Source: Marivirga sericea (lineage in GTDB: Bacteria > Bacteroidota > Bacteroidia > Cytophagales > Cyclobacteriaceae). Taken from it: 64,000 nt of DNA. The position numbers and the translations under genes are program-made. This document shows positions 34,819 to 44,163 of this stretch, piece by piece. The stretch's first letter is position 1. Each line of letters begins with the position of its first letter. Below the pieces are notes generated by a model, which did no database searches, was not told the origin of the DNA, and was given only the letters and a program-made list of their open reading frames with translations. The stretch lies in contig NZ_FXAW01000001.1 of NCBI RefSeq assembly GCF_900177665.1, positions 124,001 to 188,000 of the forward strand, written 5' to 3'.

Positions 34819-36089
34819 GTTGGTTAGAAAGAGATAACGAGAGTATTTGGCACCCGTTCACGCAATTGGTAGATGGGTTTGAGCATATAATGGTTGAAAG
34901 GGCAGAGGGAATGTATTTACATACTTCTGATGGCAGGAGGATTTTAGATGCCATTTCCAGCTGGTGGGTGAATTTACATGGTCATAGTCACCCTAAAATA
35001 GCGGAAGCGGTTGCTAAACAAGCACAGAATTTAGAGCATGTAATTTTCGCAGGATTCACACATGCTCCTGCGATTGAATTGGCAGAAAAACTACTTTCCA
35101 TTTTACCCGATAATCAATCAAAGATTTTTTATTCCGATAATGGAAGTACGGCCAATGAAGTGGCATTAAAGATGGCTTTTCAATATTGGTACAATAGAGG
35201 TAATGAAGAGAGAAAGAAAGTTATAGCCTTTGAGGGAGCTTATCATGGTGATACGTTTGGTGCTATGTCGGTAGGAGACCGAGGACCGTTTTCTGCTCCG
35301 TTTTCTCCCTTCCTTTTTGATGTCGATTTTATTCCTATGCCCGTTAAGGGGAATGAGGATGAAGTTATTCAGAAGTTTTATCAACTGGTTGAGTCCGATC
35401 AAGTAGCCGCCTTTATTTTTGAGCCTTTAGTGTTAGGATCTGCCGGAATGAAAATGTATGATGCCTCTTTTTTGGATAAACTTATCAATATTGCTCATGA
35501 TAATGATGTAATATGTATAGCAGATGAAGTTTTTACTGGTTTCGGAAGGACTGGAAAGCATTTTGCTTCAGATTACTTAGAAAATAAACCTGATATATTT
35601 TGTCTATCCAAAGGGCTTACAGGAGGGACAATGGCATTAGGAGTTACCTCCAGTACAGCTGATATTATGGAAGCTTATAAGAGTACTGATATCATGAAAA
35701 CGTTTTTCCATGGTCATAGCTTTACGGCTAATCCCATAGCTTGTGCTGCTTCTATTGCTAGTTTTGAATTATTAATGGAGGAAGATACTCAAAATCAAAT
35801 TACCAATATCAGTCATTGGCAATCAGAATTTAAAGAAAAGATATCAAAGCATCCAAAAGTTCTAAACAGTAGAGTGCTAGGAACCATCTTTGCATTAGAG
35901 TTGAAGACCGAATCCGATACGTCTTATGTGAATGAGGTTCGTCATAAGCTGTATCCTTTCTTTCTAGAAAGAAATATTCTTCTTCGCCCATTGGGAAATA
36001 TTATTTATATCTTGCCGCCCTATATTATCAAGAAAAAGGAGCTAGAACAAGTTTATAGTGCTGTTGAAGAGATGTTGGAAAGTTTGTAG
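34815..36089 (+). CDS. bioA: Adenosylmethionine-8-amino-7-oxononanoate aminotransferase
   Basis: A class III PLP aminotransferase that uses SAM as amino donor to convert KAPA to DAPA. The 424 residues match BioA (429 in E. coli). The N-terminal IWHPFTQL, SSWWVNLHGHSHP, the PLP contact Asp237 (CIADEVFTGFGRTG) and the Schiff-base Lys266 (FCLSKGLTGG) are typical. It is the last gene of the operon, followed by 173 bp without a recognised gene before the type B domain protein. Confidence 0.94.
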   Translation: MSWLERDNESIWHPFTQLVDGFEHIMVERAEGMYLHTSDGRRILDAISSWWVNLHGHSHPKIAEAVAKQAQNLEHVIFAGFTHAPAIELAEKLLSILPDNQSKIFYSDNGSTANEVALKMAFQYWYNRGNEERKKVIAFEGAYHGDTFGAMSVGDRGPFSAPFSPFLFDVDFIPMPVKGNEDEVIQKFYQLVESDQVAAFIFEPLVLGSAGMKMYDASFLDKLINIAHDNDVICIADEVFTGFGRTGKHFASDYLENKPDIFCLSKGLTGGTMALGVTSSTADIMEAYKSTDIMKTFFHGHSFTANPIACAASIASFELLMEEDTQNQITNISHWQSEFKEKISKHPKVLNSRVLGTIFALELKTESDTSYVNEVRHKLYPFFLERNILLRPLGNIIYILPPYIIKKKELEQVYSAVEEMLESL

Positions 36090-36262
36090 AAAAACAATAG
36101 TAGTAGGTTGATTGCATGTCCATGTAAGTGAATCACCTAAATCTCATTCGTATTTTTCCTTATTTTAATGCGGTTTATTCGTATTTTATTAAATAAGAAT
36201 TCCTCTAATTTATCAGAGTAATATTATGTCGAATTTTGAAATATCATCAAAAGGAATTCGTC

Positions 36263-36700
36263 ATGAAAAACTTCATCATCATAATCGGATTAGTATTATT
36301 AGGGTTTAATACTGCTTTTGCTGCGCAGGACCCGGATAAAAAACCCACCAAATTTCGTATAGTAGCTATAAATGCCTCAGATGATTCAATCGTGAGTGCT
36401 TCTAATATAATTACCTTGTTTCAGCCATTCTCACTTGAATTACCTACAGCATTCACACCAAATGGAGATGGTTTGAATGATGAGTTTGGTGCCGTTGCAG
36501 AAGGAGTGAAAGAGTATAGATTAGTGATTTATAATCGGTTCGGAGATATAGTTTTCACTTCTACTGATATTAATATGAAATGGGACGGAACTGTACAAAA
36601 TGAAAGTGCACCCTCCGGAGGTTATGTTTATCAGGTATATGCAAAAGGCCATGAAGGACATGGAGTAGATAAGTCAGGTAAAGTAATGCTAATTAAATAA
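36263..36700 (+). CDS. Stand-alone type B (gliding motility-associated) C-terminal domain protein
   Basis: A 145-residue exported protein: signal peptide (MKNFIIIIGLVLLGFNTAFA, end near residue 20), about 35 residues resembling the last strands of an FnIII domain (KFRIVAINASDDSIVSASN, then IITLFQP), then the CHU_C/type B sorting domain from residue about 62 (LPTAFTPNGDGLNDEF ... YRLVIYNRFGDIVF ... GGYVYQVYAKG ... KVMLIK). In most Bacteroidota this domain is the C-terminal end of very large adhesin-like proteins and directs them to T9SS. Here it is a separate gene, 8 bp before a giant PKD protein that lacks it. The frame is open 9 codons upstream, but the ATG at 36263 starts the signal peptide. 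Confidence 0.88.
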   Translation: MKNFIIIIGLVLLGFNTAFAAQDPDKKPTKFRIVAINASDDSIVSASNIITLFQPFSLELPTAFTPNGDGLNDEFGAVAEGVKEYRLVIYNRFGDIVFTSTDINMKWDGTVQNESAPSGGYVYQVYAKGHEGHGVDKSGKVMLIK

Positions 36701-36708
36701 TCATCATC

Positions 36709-39700
36709 ATGAAATCTATATCTTTTAAGTTTTGGACAATTTTTCTTTTCAGTATAATAGCTGTAGCCTATCAATCTTTAGGTCAAATTCAAGCTGAAAA
36801 AACTTCAGGATGTTTACCGCTAGTGGTAGAATTCGAAATTAACGCTTATGATTTTCAATCTGTAATTTGGCAAACTGAAGACGGCCAAAGTTCAACTGCT
36901 GAAGAGCCAACATTTATTTTTGAAGAATCAGGCGAGTGGCAGGTGACAGCAGATTTGACGCTAGAATCCGGAGAAGTTGTTCAATTGACTTGTGAAACCC
37001 CCATTTCTGTATACGAAAAACCTCAAGTTGATTTTTCTGTAGATGATGAAGTTTTTTGTATAGGTGAAAGCATCTTATTTACAAACCTTACAGATAATGC
37101 AGATTCTTTTATTTGGTCATTTGGCGATGGTAATCAATCAACTCAAGAAAACCCTACTTATCAATATGAAGAAGCTGGGATTTACACTGTAACGCTTACT
37201 GCGAAAGTTGAAGGTGCTTGTCAAGAGATGAAAGTTTTAGAAAATGCTGTTGAAGTTAAAGAAGCCGCAGCAGTAACTATTTCGTCAAGTAGGAATGCTC
37301 AGTGTTTGTCTGACGATGAATCTCTCCTTTTCACTTTAGAAGGGAATGTGAGTGATGTCCAATGGAATTTTGGTGATGGAAATACAAAAATTGGTAAAAC
37401 AGTAGAATATTTATACGCAGCAGTGGGAGAATACACTGTAGAAGTAAATTATTTAAATGAATTCGGTTGTTTGGTAAATGACCAATTAAACACTGTAATT
37501 GCAGTTGAAGAACTTCAAGCTCCCGCTGTCAAAGCAAGTGAGACTTCTGTTTGTCTTGGCGAAAACATAACTTTAAGTGCTGAACATCCTTCTCAAAATG
37601 GATTTGAGTGGGAGATTAATGGTCAAAATTACCAAGGCAAGAATATTACTTTTATTCCAGAAGTGCAAGGTGATATTACTGTTGTACTAACGTATACGAA
37701 TTCTGCAGGATGTTCCATTTCAGCTGTTGAAAATGCTTTATTTAGTGTTCAGGAAGTTCAGCCAATAACTATTGATTATGCTTCTTTTACTGGATGCGAA
37801 CCTTTCAATTTTCTGGCTTCAAATACTACTGCAGGAGCCTCTAGCTATGCTTGGAAAGTGAATGGAAAAACTATTCAAGGTAAAGACTTGAACTACACTT
37901 TTGAGAAAAATGGGAATTATAAAGTAATTGCTATCACGAAATATGAAACGGGATGTGAAGTAGAAAAAGAACTTGTTGACAGAATCCAAGTCTACAAAAG
38001 GAATACTGAGATAAAGGTCAGTGAATGGCAAGGTTGTGCGCCTTTCAATACCGAGTTCGTGATTTTGAACGGAGGAGCTACTGATGTAAAATGGTATTTA
38101 GATGAGCAACAAATTAGTGGGGATAAAGTAGATTTTCAATTCGAATATCCAGGTATTTATTATCCAAAAGTAAGCTATATCAATGATAAAGGATGTACTG
38201 TCGATTATGAGTTTGAAACGCCTATAACCGTTTTGGATAGGAGTATTCCCTTGGATGAACCGGAAGTAATTGAATCATGCACATTTACAGAAGTTCAGTT
38301 TAACGGTGCTATGGGGTATGATTTCTGGGAGTGGAACTTTGGGGATGGTCATTCTTCTACTAAGCAAAATCCAACGCATAGTTACAGTGATCCAGGGATA
38401 TATGAAGTAAGTTTAACCACCAACAATAAAAATAGCTGCAAAACCACAATAGCAACATACAATTTGATTAAAATACCTGATTTAGATGTTGAAACTGACT
38501 TTACTGTCTCAAAAGGAGAAGAGTGTGGCTATTTTAGCGTTTCCCTTGAGGCTGACCTAGAAGATTGGCAGAACATAAGCTGGTTTTATAATGAAAGTCT
38601 TTTGGGAACAGATAATCAGCTGAATGTTTCCTTTATATCATTAGGTGATGTAGGCATAAGCTATAGCATTGGAAGCGGTGGAGAGTGCACAAAAACTAAA
38701 GCTATTATGATTCCAAATCCATGGTCTGATTGTGAAAACCCTGAAATTGAAGAGGATGCTGAAGTTAAAACTGGTGATAGCCCTATAGGTAAGTTTCAGT
38801 TTTCAAGTTGCAATGCTCCTTACTCAATTGACTTGTTAAATCCCCTGCCTAGTGTCAGTAGTTTTGAATGGAGGTTTGAAGATGGTGAAAAGCATTCGAA
38901 AGAGAGTTTTACTAAGGTCTTTAATGAAGCAGGTGAACATAGAATTGGATATTGGGCTAAAGTCAACAAAGATAGTGTGATTTGGGTGGAAGATTATATA
39001 ACGGTAACCATTAATCAATCCGATATTGACTTTGAATATGAAGCAAGAAAAGTGTGTGAAGGATTTGAGATTTTTGTAAGTCCTGAAAATCCAGAGTTTG
39101 AAAATTATGAATGGAAGCTAAATAATAATGAAATAGAATTATCTGCTTCGGGAAGTTTTGTGATCGAAAGGGAAGGTTTGCATGCTATAAGTCTTTCTGC
39201 AAGTGGTCAGAATAATTGTGCTACTACTAAAATCAAAAATATTTTTATTGGTAATCGAGAAAATCAATTTATCAGTCCTAAAACATTATGCTTAGGAGAG
39301 GATTTAAGCGTTGAACATAATTTACATGGTTTTCAAGATATCAGGTGGGATATGGGAAATGGTGAGCTTATTGATGATTTTGATGCTCCCTATGTGTACA
39401 GCTCGTCAGGAGAGTATCAAATTAAAGCAATAGCAACAGACTTTGAAGGGTGCGAGTCCGTATTTGAGTTACCTCACAAACTGTCAATTAAAAATCCAAC
39501 ACCAGAATTTACTGCTAATAAGACGACTGGTTGTGGTGAGACTGTTATTAAATTTCGAAATCAGTCAGAAGGAGCTACATCATGGTTATGGGATTTTGGA
39601 AATGGTGCAAGCAGTACAGAAGAAAATCCTCGTATAAAGTTTTTGCCAGGCACTTACTCTGTAACATTGTCTTCTTCGAATGGAAATTGCAGCCAAACTA

Positions 39701-41982
39701 TAACCAAATCTGATTTTATAGTGATTCAAGAGTTAACTAGTGAATTTAGTTTTGAATATAATCAGCCGTGTTTACCTGTAGAAGTACAGTTTACTGATAA
39801 AAGTGTCAATGCCGTTAGTTGGTTCTGGGATTTTGGAGACGGAAATACTTCGACCCTTCAGAACCCATTACACACTTTTCATGAGTTGCCTAAAAGCAAA
39901 GTAACGCTAACTGTGGAAAATGATAAGGGCTGTAAAGTGACTGAGGAAAAAGCGATGAGTTTTATTTTTATAGCTAGCTTCACGTCTGATATAGAAAAGG
40001 TTTGTTTGGGCAATAGCGTACAATTTTCAGCTTTAAACAATGACGCTGTAAGTTGGAAATGGGACTTTGGTGATGGAACCACAAGTACTGAAAAGAATCC
40101 AAGTCATTTTTATAAGTCAGAAGGAATTTATGATGTTAAATTGATTGCCGATAATGAAGAAGGTTGTGCCGATATGGTCGTAAAAGAGCAATTTATTCAG
40201 GTTTTTCCTGCGGAAGCCGACTTCGAATTAGCGGAGTCCCTTGCTTCTAGCTGTGTTCCAGTACAAGTATCATTTAAAGATTTATCTACTGGTGCTAAGA
40301 GTTATTTCTGGGATTTTGGTGATGGAACAACTTCAAAAGTCGCAAACCCCATTCACGTTTATAATAAGGTTGGTGAGTTTGATGTCTCACTGGTAATTAC
40401 AAATGAACTAGGATGCCAAGATACCTTAATAAAAGAACAATTAGTGAAAGTAAGTGGCCCACAAACTGCTTTTGAGATAGAAGAAAAAGTAATATGTCTA
40501 CCTCAAAAAGCCAAATTTACTGATAAATCGGTCAGCGCTGTAAAGTGGAAATGGGTATTTGGAGATGGTAATACATCACTGGAACAAAATCCTGAACATT
40601 TATATCAAGCGCCAGGTATTTATACTGTTACTTTGATTGCAGAAAATGATCAAGGTTGTGAGCAATTTTTTCAAATGGAAGATGTTAAAGTACTACCAAC
40701 GCCTACAGTAGACTTTAAAATGGATATTTCGGGAGAGTGTTTTCCAGTCGAGCTTAAACTGACTAACGAAAGCACTGATTTATTAAAGCCATCGTACTTG
40801 TGGGAGTTTGGTGATGGACAGACCTCCACAGACGCAAATCCAACGATTTTAATAGAGAAAACTGGAACCTTCGAAGTTTCACTTACTGTAAAAAATGATG
40901 AAGGATGCCCTGTTAGCTATACACACAAGAATCAAGTATTCGTTCGAGATACAGTAGAACATAAGGAAGCTGACTTGACTCAAATATTGGTAGAAAACAA
41001 TCAGGTTAATTTTCAATTAGAACCCTACCAATATAATAATATTTCGCATTACAATGTTTATCGAGATAGTCCAACTGGCTATAGATTGTTACAGAAAATC
41101 GATTTGGAGGGACGAGCAAATCAACGCATTATATACGATGATAAGAGTTGTCGTCCTCAAGATATGTCGCATGAATATGTTTTTCAGGCGGTGTCCTTTT
41201 GTGATGATACAGTGAGTAGAGACTTATTAACAGTATTTAATACAATACTATTGCAGCCTGAGATCAACGAGGAACATCAAAAGCAAATTAATTGGAATAA
41301 GTCAAAAGGCTTTGCAATTGATAATCAGAGGATATTTAGAAAACCGAAAGGAGAGGGGCAATGGCAAGAAATAGCCGTTGTTAAAACTGATGCGGTACAA
41401 TACCAAGATGTTGAAGATTTATGCCCTGGTCTTTATGAATATAGAGTAGCGGCCTTCGAAAAAAATACATTAAGATCGATAAGTAACTACGTGGAAATTG
41501 AAGTAATTGATAAAATCTATGAAGAGCAGGTCGCGAAAATTCAAAACACCACTGTGATGGAAACGGGGGAAGTTTTTACGGAATGGAGCATACCAGAAGC
41601 AGGTAAAGGAAAGATCACCGCCTTTGAAATATATAGAAGTGAAAATGGAGGTGAGTTCCAATATTTTGATAGTGTAGAACCTCATGAGCAATACTATATA
41701 GATGATGAAAGTGATACTGACAATAATACTTACAAATACCAAGTTAAAGTGATCAATGATTGCTCGATTGATACTGAAAGTAGTGCCGAAAGTAATACTG
41801 TGCTGCTGCAAAAGGATGTACAGTTCAGGAAGTATGAACTAAGTTGGAATGCATTTGAAGGCTGGAAAGAAGGTGTTAAAAAGTATGTGATTCAGCGTTT
41901 AAACGAAAAAGGAGAATGGGAAACAGTGGAAGAAGTTTCAAGTGATCGCCATAAAATGATAATAAAAGATACTCAAGATTAA
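36709..41982 (+). CDS. Giant PKD/FnIII-domain secreted protein, last FnIII incomplete
   Basis: A 1757-residue exported protein (signal peptide end near SLGQ, residue 26). It holds about 17 PKD or PKD-like repeats to residue about 1395, nine of them with the clear FGDG/FGNG motif (for example WKWDFGDGTTSTEKNPSHFY). The N-terminal repeats are more degenerate and often contain a conserved cysteine. Three FnIII-like modules follow to about residue 1700, and a fourth that stops after SDRHKMIIKDTQD where the others continue with a YEYRVAAFE-like strand. No sorting domain is present. The missing half-domain and the sorting domain match the small protein encoded upstream. The function is presumably surface adhesion. 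Confidence 0.88.
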   Translation: MKSISFKFWTIFLFSIIAVAYQSLGQIQAEKTSGCLPLVVEFEINAYDFQSVIWQTEDGQSSTAEEPTFIFEESGEWQVTADLTLESGEVVQLTCETPISVYEKPQVDFSVDDEVFCIGESILFTNLTDNADSFIWSFGDGNQSTQENPTYQYEEAGIYTVTLTAKVEGACQEMKVLENAVEVKEAAAVTISSSRNAQCLSDDESLLFTLEGNVSDVQWNFGDGNTKIGKTVEYLYAAVGEYTVEVNYLNEFGCLVNDQLNTVIAVEELQAPAVKASETSVCLGENITLSAEHPSQNGFEWEINGQNYQGKNITFIPEVQGDITVVLTYTNSAGCSISAVENALFSVQEVQPITIDYASFTGCEPFNFLASNTTAGASSYAWKVNGKTIQGKDLNYTFEKNGNYKVIAITKYETGCEVEKELVDRIQVYKRNTEIKVSEWQGCAPFNTEFVILNGGATDVKWYLDEQQISGDKVDFQFEYPGIYYPKVSYINDKGCTVDYEFETPITVLDRSIPLDEPEVIESCTFTEVQFNGAMGYDFWEWNFGDGHSSTKQNPTHSYSDPGIYEVSLTTNNKNSCKTTIATYNLIKIPDLDVETDFTVSKGEECGYFSVSLEADLEDWQNISWFYNESLLGTDNQLNVSFISLGDVGISYSIGSGGECTKTKAIMIPNPWSDCENPEIEEDAEVKTGDSPIGKFQFSSCNAPYSIDLLNPLPSVSSFEWRFEDGEKHSKESFTKVFNEAGEHRIGYWAKVNKDSVIWVEDYITVTINQSDIDFEYEARKVCEGFEIFVSPENPEFENYEWKLNNNEIELSASGSFVIEREGLHAISLSASGQNNCATTKIKNIFIGNRENQFISPKTLCLGEDLSVEHNLHGFQDIRWDMGNGELIDDFDAPYVYSSSGEYQIKAIATDFEGCESVFELPHKLSIKNPTPEFTANKTTGCGETVIKFRNQSEGATSWLWDFGNGASSTEENPRIKFLPGTYSVTLSSSNGNCSQTITKSDFIVIQELTSEFSFEYNQPCLPVEVQFTDKSVNAVSWFWDFGDGNTSTLQNPLHTFHELPKSKVTLTVENDKGCKVTEEKAMSFIFIASFTSDIEKVCLGNSVQFSALNNDAVSWKWDFGDGTTSTEKNPSHFYKSEGIYDVKLIADNEEGCADMVVKEQFIQVFPAEADFELAESLASSCVPVQVSFKDLSTGAKSYFWDFGDGTTSKVANPIHVYNKVGEFDVSLVITNELGCQDTLIKEQLVKVSGPQTAFEIEEKVICLPQKAKFTDKSVSAVKWKWVFGDGNTSLEQNPEHLYQAPGIYTVTLIAENDQGCEQFFQMEDVKVLPTPTVDFKMDISGECFPVELKLTNESTDLLKPSYLWEFGDGQTSTDANPTILIEKTGTFEVSLTVKNDEGCPVSYTHKNQVFVRDTVEHKEADLTQILVENNQVNFQLEPYQYNNISHYNVYRDSPTGYRLLQKIDLEGRANQRIIYDDKSCRPQDMSHEYVFQAVSFCDDTVSRDLLTVFNTILLQPEINEEHQKQINWNKSKGFAIDNQRIFRKPKGEGQWQEIAVVKTDAVQYQDVEDLCPGLYEYRVAAFEKNTLRSISNYVEIEVIDKIYEEQVAKIQNTTVMETGEVFTEWSIPEAGKGKITAFEIYRSENGGEFQYFDSVEPHEQYYIDDESDTDNNTYKYQVKVINDCSIDTESSAESNTVLLQKDVQFRKYELSWNAFEGWKEGVKKYVIQRLNEKGEWETVEEVSSDRHKMIIKDTQD

Positions 41983-42091
41983 TTATTGTATTTCTATGCA
42001 TTTGTTAGAAGGTGATAATTCTAGTAAACTTAATACAGTACAGGAAGACATCAGTTATTGATGGAAATGTATATGATCGGCAGTAAACAAA

Positions 42092-42118
42092 AAAAGCCAC
42101 CAAAATTTGGTGGCTTTT
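42092..42118. terminator. Bidirectional terminator
   Basis: AAAAGCCACCAAA and TTTGGTGGCTTTT form a perfect 13-bp stem around a single A, the strongest hairpin of the window. It separates the PKD gene from the tRNA genes that face it. Confidence 0.85.
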
Positions 42119-42125
42119 CTGCTTG

Positions 42126-42197
42126 TAGCCCGTAGGGGAATCGAACCCCTGTTTCCAGGATGAAAACCTGATATCCTAACCCCTAGATGAACGGGCC
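42126..42197 (-). tRNA. tRNA-Glu (anticodon TTC)
   Basis: Reads on the minus strand from GGCCCGTTCATCTAGG to ACGGGCTA, 72 nt. The acceptor stem pairs GGCCCGT with ACGGGCT (G-U at the end), the T-arm is CAGGGGTTCGAATCCCCT-like, and the anticodon loop is TTTTCAT with TTC. No encoded CCA. It is identical to the copy at 42293. Confidence 0.95.
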
Positions 42198-42292
42198 ATC
42201 ACTGCATTTAATCAAAAAATTAGTTTTGAATAAAAAAGGTTAAATCTATTAAAATCAATGACTTAATAACTTTTTTATTAAGTGTCCTAAAG

Positions 42293-42364
42293 TAGCCCGT
42301 AGGGGAATCGAACCCCTGTTTCCAGGATGAAAACCTGATATCCTAACCCCTAGATGAACGGGCC
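42293..42364 (-). tRNA. tRNA-Glu (anticodon TTC), identical copy
   Basis: Identical over 72 nt and a few flanking bases to the tRNA at 42126-42197, in the same orientation. The 95-bp spacer holds a hairpin ACTTAATAA/TTATTAAGT (42261-42283). The upstream copy here lies directly behind the promoter at 42382-42412, so both are probably processed from one transcript. Confidence 0.95.
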
Positions 42365-42381
42365 ATTTTTAAATGGAGATG

Positions 42382-42412
42382 CAAATATAGAAGGCTCTTT
42401 TTTAATTACAAA
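42382..42412 (-). promoter_or_regulatory. Promoter of the tRNA-Glu pair
   Basis: On the minus strand TTTG (42412-42409), exactly 19 bp, then TATATTTG (42389-42382) match the Bacteroidota consensus perfectly. The predicted start is about 10 bp before the tRNA at 42364. Confidence 0.8.
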
Positions 42413-42736
42413 CCCAAGCATGAAAAAAATGTAAAAATATTTTCTTAACTATGCTTTAGGGCCTCATTTTGAGATTATTGGTATTTCAGAATTAAAAAGA
42501 ATTCGATAGCTAAGACGAGCTTTCCTAAATATGGTTGGCCATAGCAAAAGCAGAAAAGGCCAGTTGGTTCTTTATATGCAGAAGCTTCCCCTCTCTATAG
42601 GTAGCAGTTAATGATTTTCCTTTTATGAAAAATTCTTTGCAAAAGCCTGCAATAGTTTAGGCATCTGAAGAGGAACACACATTTAAGGGGCTCTTTAATC
42701 GTAAATGTTGATCAAACTCAGGTTTTAAGCCTGTAA
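42413..42736. other. Intergenic stretch without recognised gene
   Basis: About 320 bp between the tRNA promoter and the gap promoter. No open frame above 40 codons with coding character, no hairpin with T-run and no repeat was seen. Confidence 0.6.
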
Positions 42737-42768
42737 TTTGATAATGCTGACAAGTAGGTTTATATTTA
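42737..42768 (+). promoter_or_regulatory. Promoter of the gap gene
   Basis: TTTG (42737-42740), 20 bp, then TATATTTA (42761-42768, one mismatch to TAnnTTTG). The predicted start near 42775 gives a leader of about 30 nt. Confidence 0.65.
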
Positions 42769-42790
42769 CATCTTAATTTAACTTAACTAA

Positions 42791-43801
<1,011 letters not shown>

Positions 43802-43813
43802 GTAACTGCAGTA

Positions 43814-43836
43814 GACTCTAGTTTCTTTGTAGAGTC
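43814..43836 (+). terminator. Hairpin after gap
   Basis: GACTCTA (43814-43820) and TAGAGTC (43830-43836) pair perfectly; only A residues follow, so it is an mRNA-end hairpin that precedes the stronger terminator at 43846. Confidence 0.4.
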
Positions 43837-43845
43837 AAAAACTTG

Positions 43846-43882
43846 AAAGGCTATCTTTGACATAATGAAAAAGATAGCCTTT
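43846..43882. terminator. Bidirectional terminator
   Basis: AAAGGCTATCTTT (43846-43858) and AAAGATAGCCTTT (43870-43882) form a perfect 13-bp stem followed by further T residues. It serves gap and the converging small membrane protein gene, whose stop codon begins 2 bp later. Confidence 0.85.
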
Positions 43883-43883
43883 T

Positions 43884-44084
43884 TTAATCCTCTTTATCTT
43901 TTCGCAACCATTTCTTCCGCATGATTAGCCCAAAAATAACAGAGAAAGCGATTGCCTTGAAAAATGATTCTTGAATTTGGGTACTCAATGTGGTTTCCTC
44001 TTTAAAAAGATACATAAGAAATGAATCAAGTATCCAAAATACTAGAGCAGTTATGCCGATTCGGATGAGAAATGTTTTATTCAT
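43884..44084 (-). CDS. Small membrane protein, unknown
   Basis: A 66-residue protein with two hydrophobic segments (about 6-26 and 43-57) and a strongly basic C terminus (MRKKWLRKDKED). The frame ends exactly at a bidirectional terminator, which supports a real gene. It lies 79 bp downstream of smc on the same strand. No family is recognised. Confidence 0.6.
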   Translation of the reverse strand: MNKTFLIRIGITALVFWILDSFLMYLFKEETTLSTQIQESFFKAIAFSVIFGLIMRKKWLRKDKED

Positions 44085-44163
44085 TATGAAAGCTTAATTT
44101 TTTTTAAGCTACGAGGACTCTTTTGCAAACCCCGTAAATAATTTTGACTGCTTTATTTTGTAA

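Noticed and set aside
41996-42061. 21-codon frame after the PKD gene, in the +1 frame, possibly a frameshifted end of the last FnIII domain
   Set aside because: In that frame the reading NYCISMHLLEGDN recalls an FnIII strand only weakly. The small upstream protein supplies a far better match for the missing half, so a frameshift is not needed.
42126-42364. Repeated 72-nt block considered as a CRISPR-like or mobile repeat
   Set aside because: Both copies fold as complete tRNA-Glu genes.
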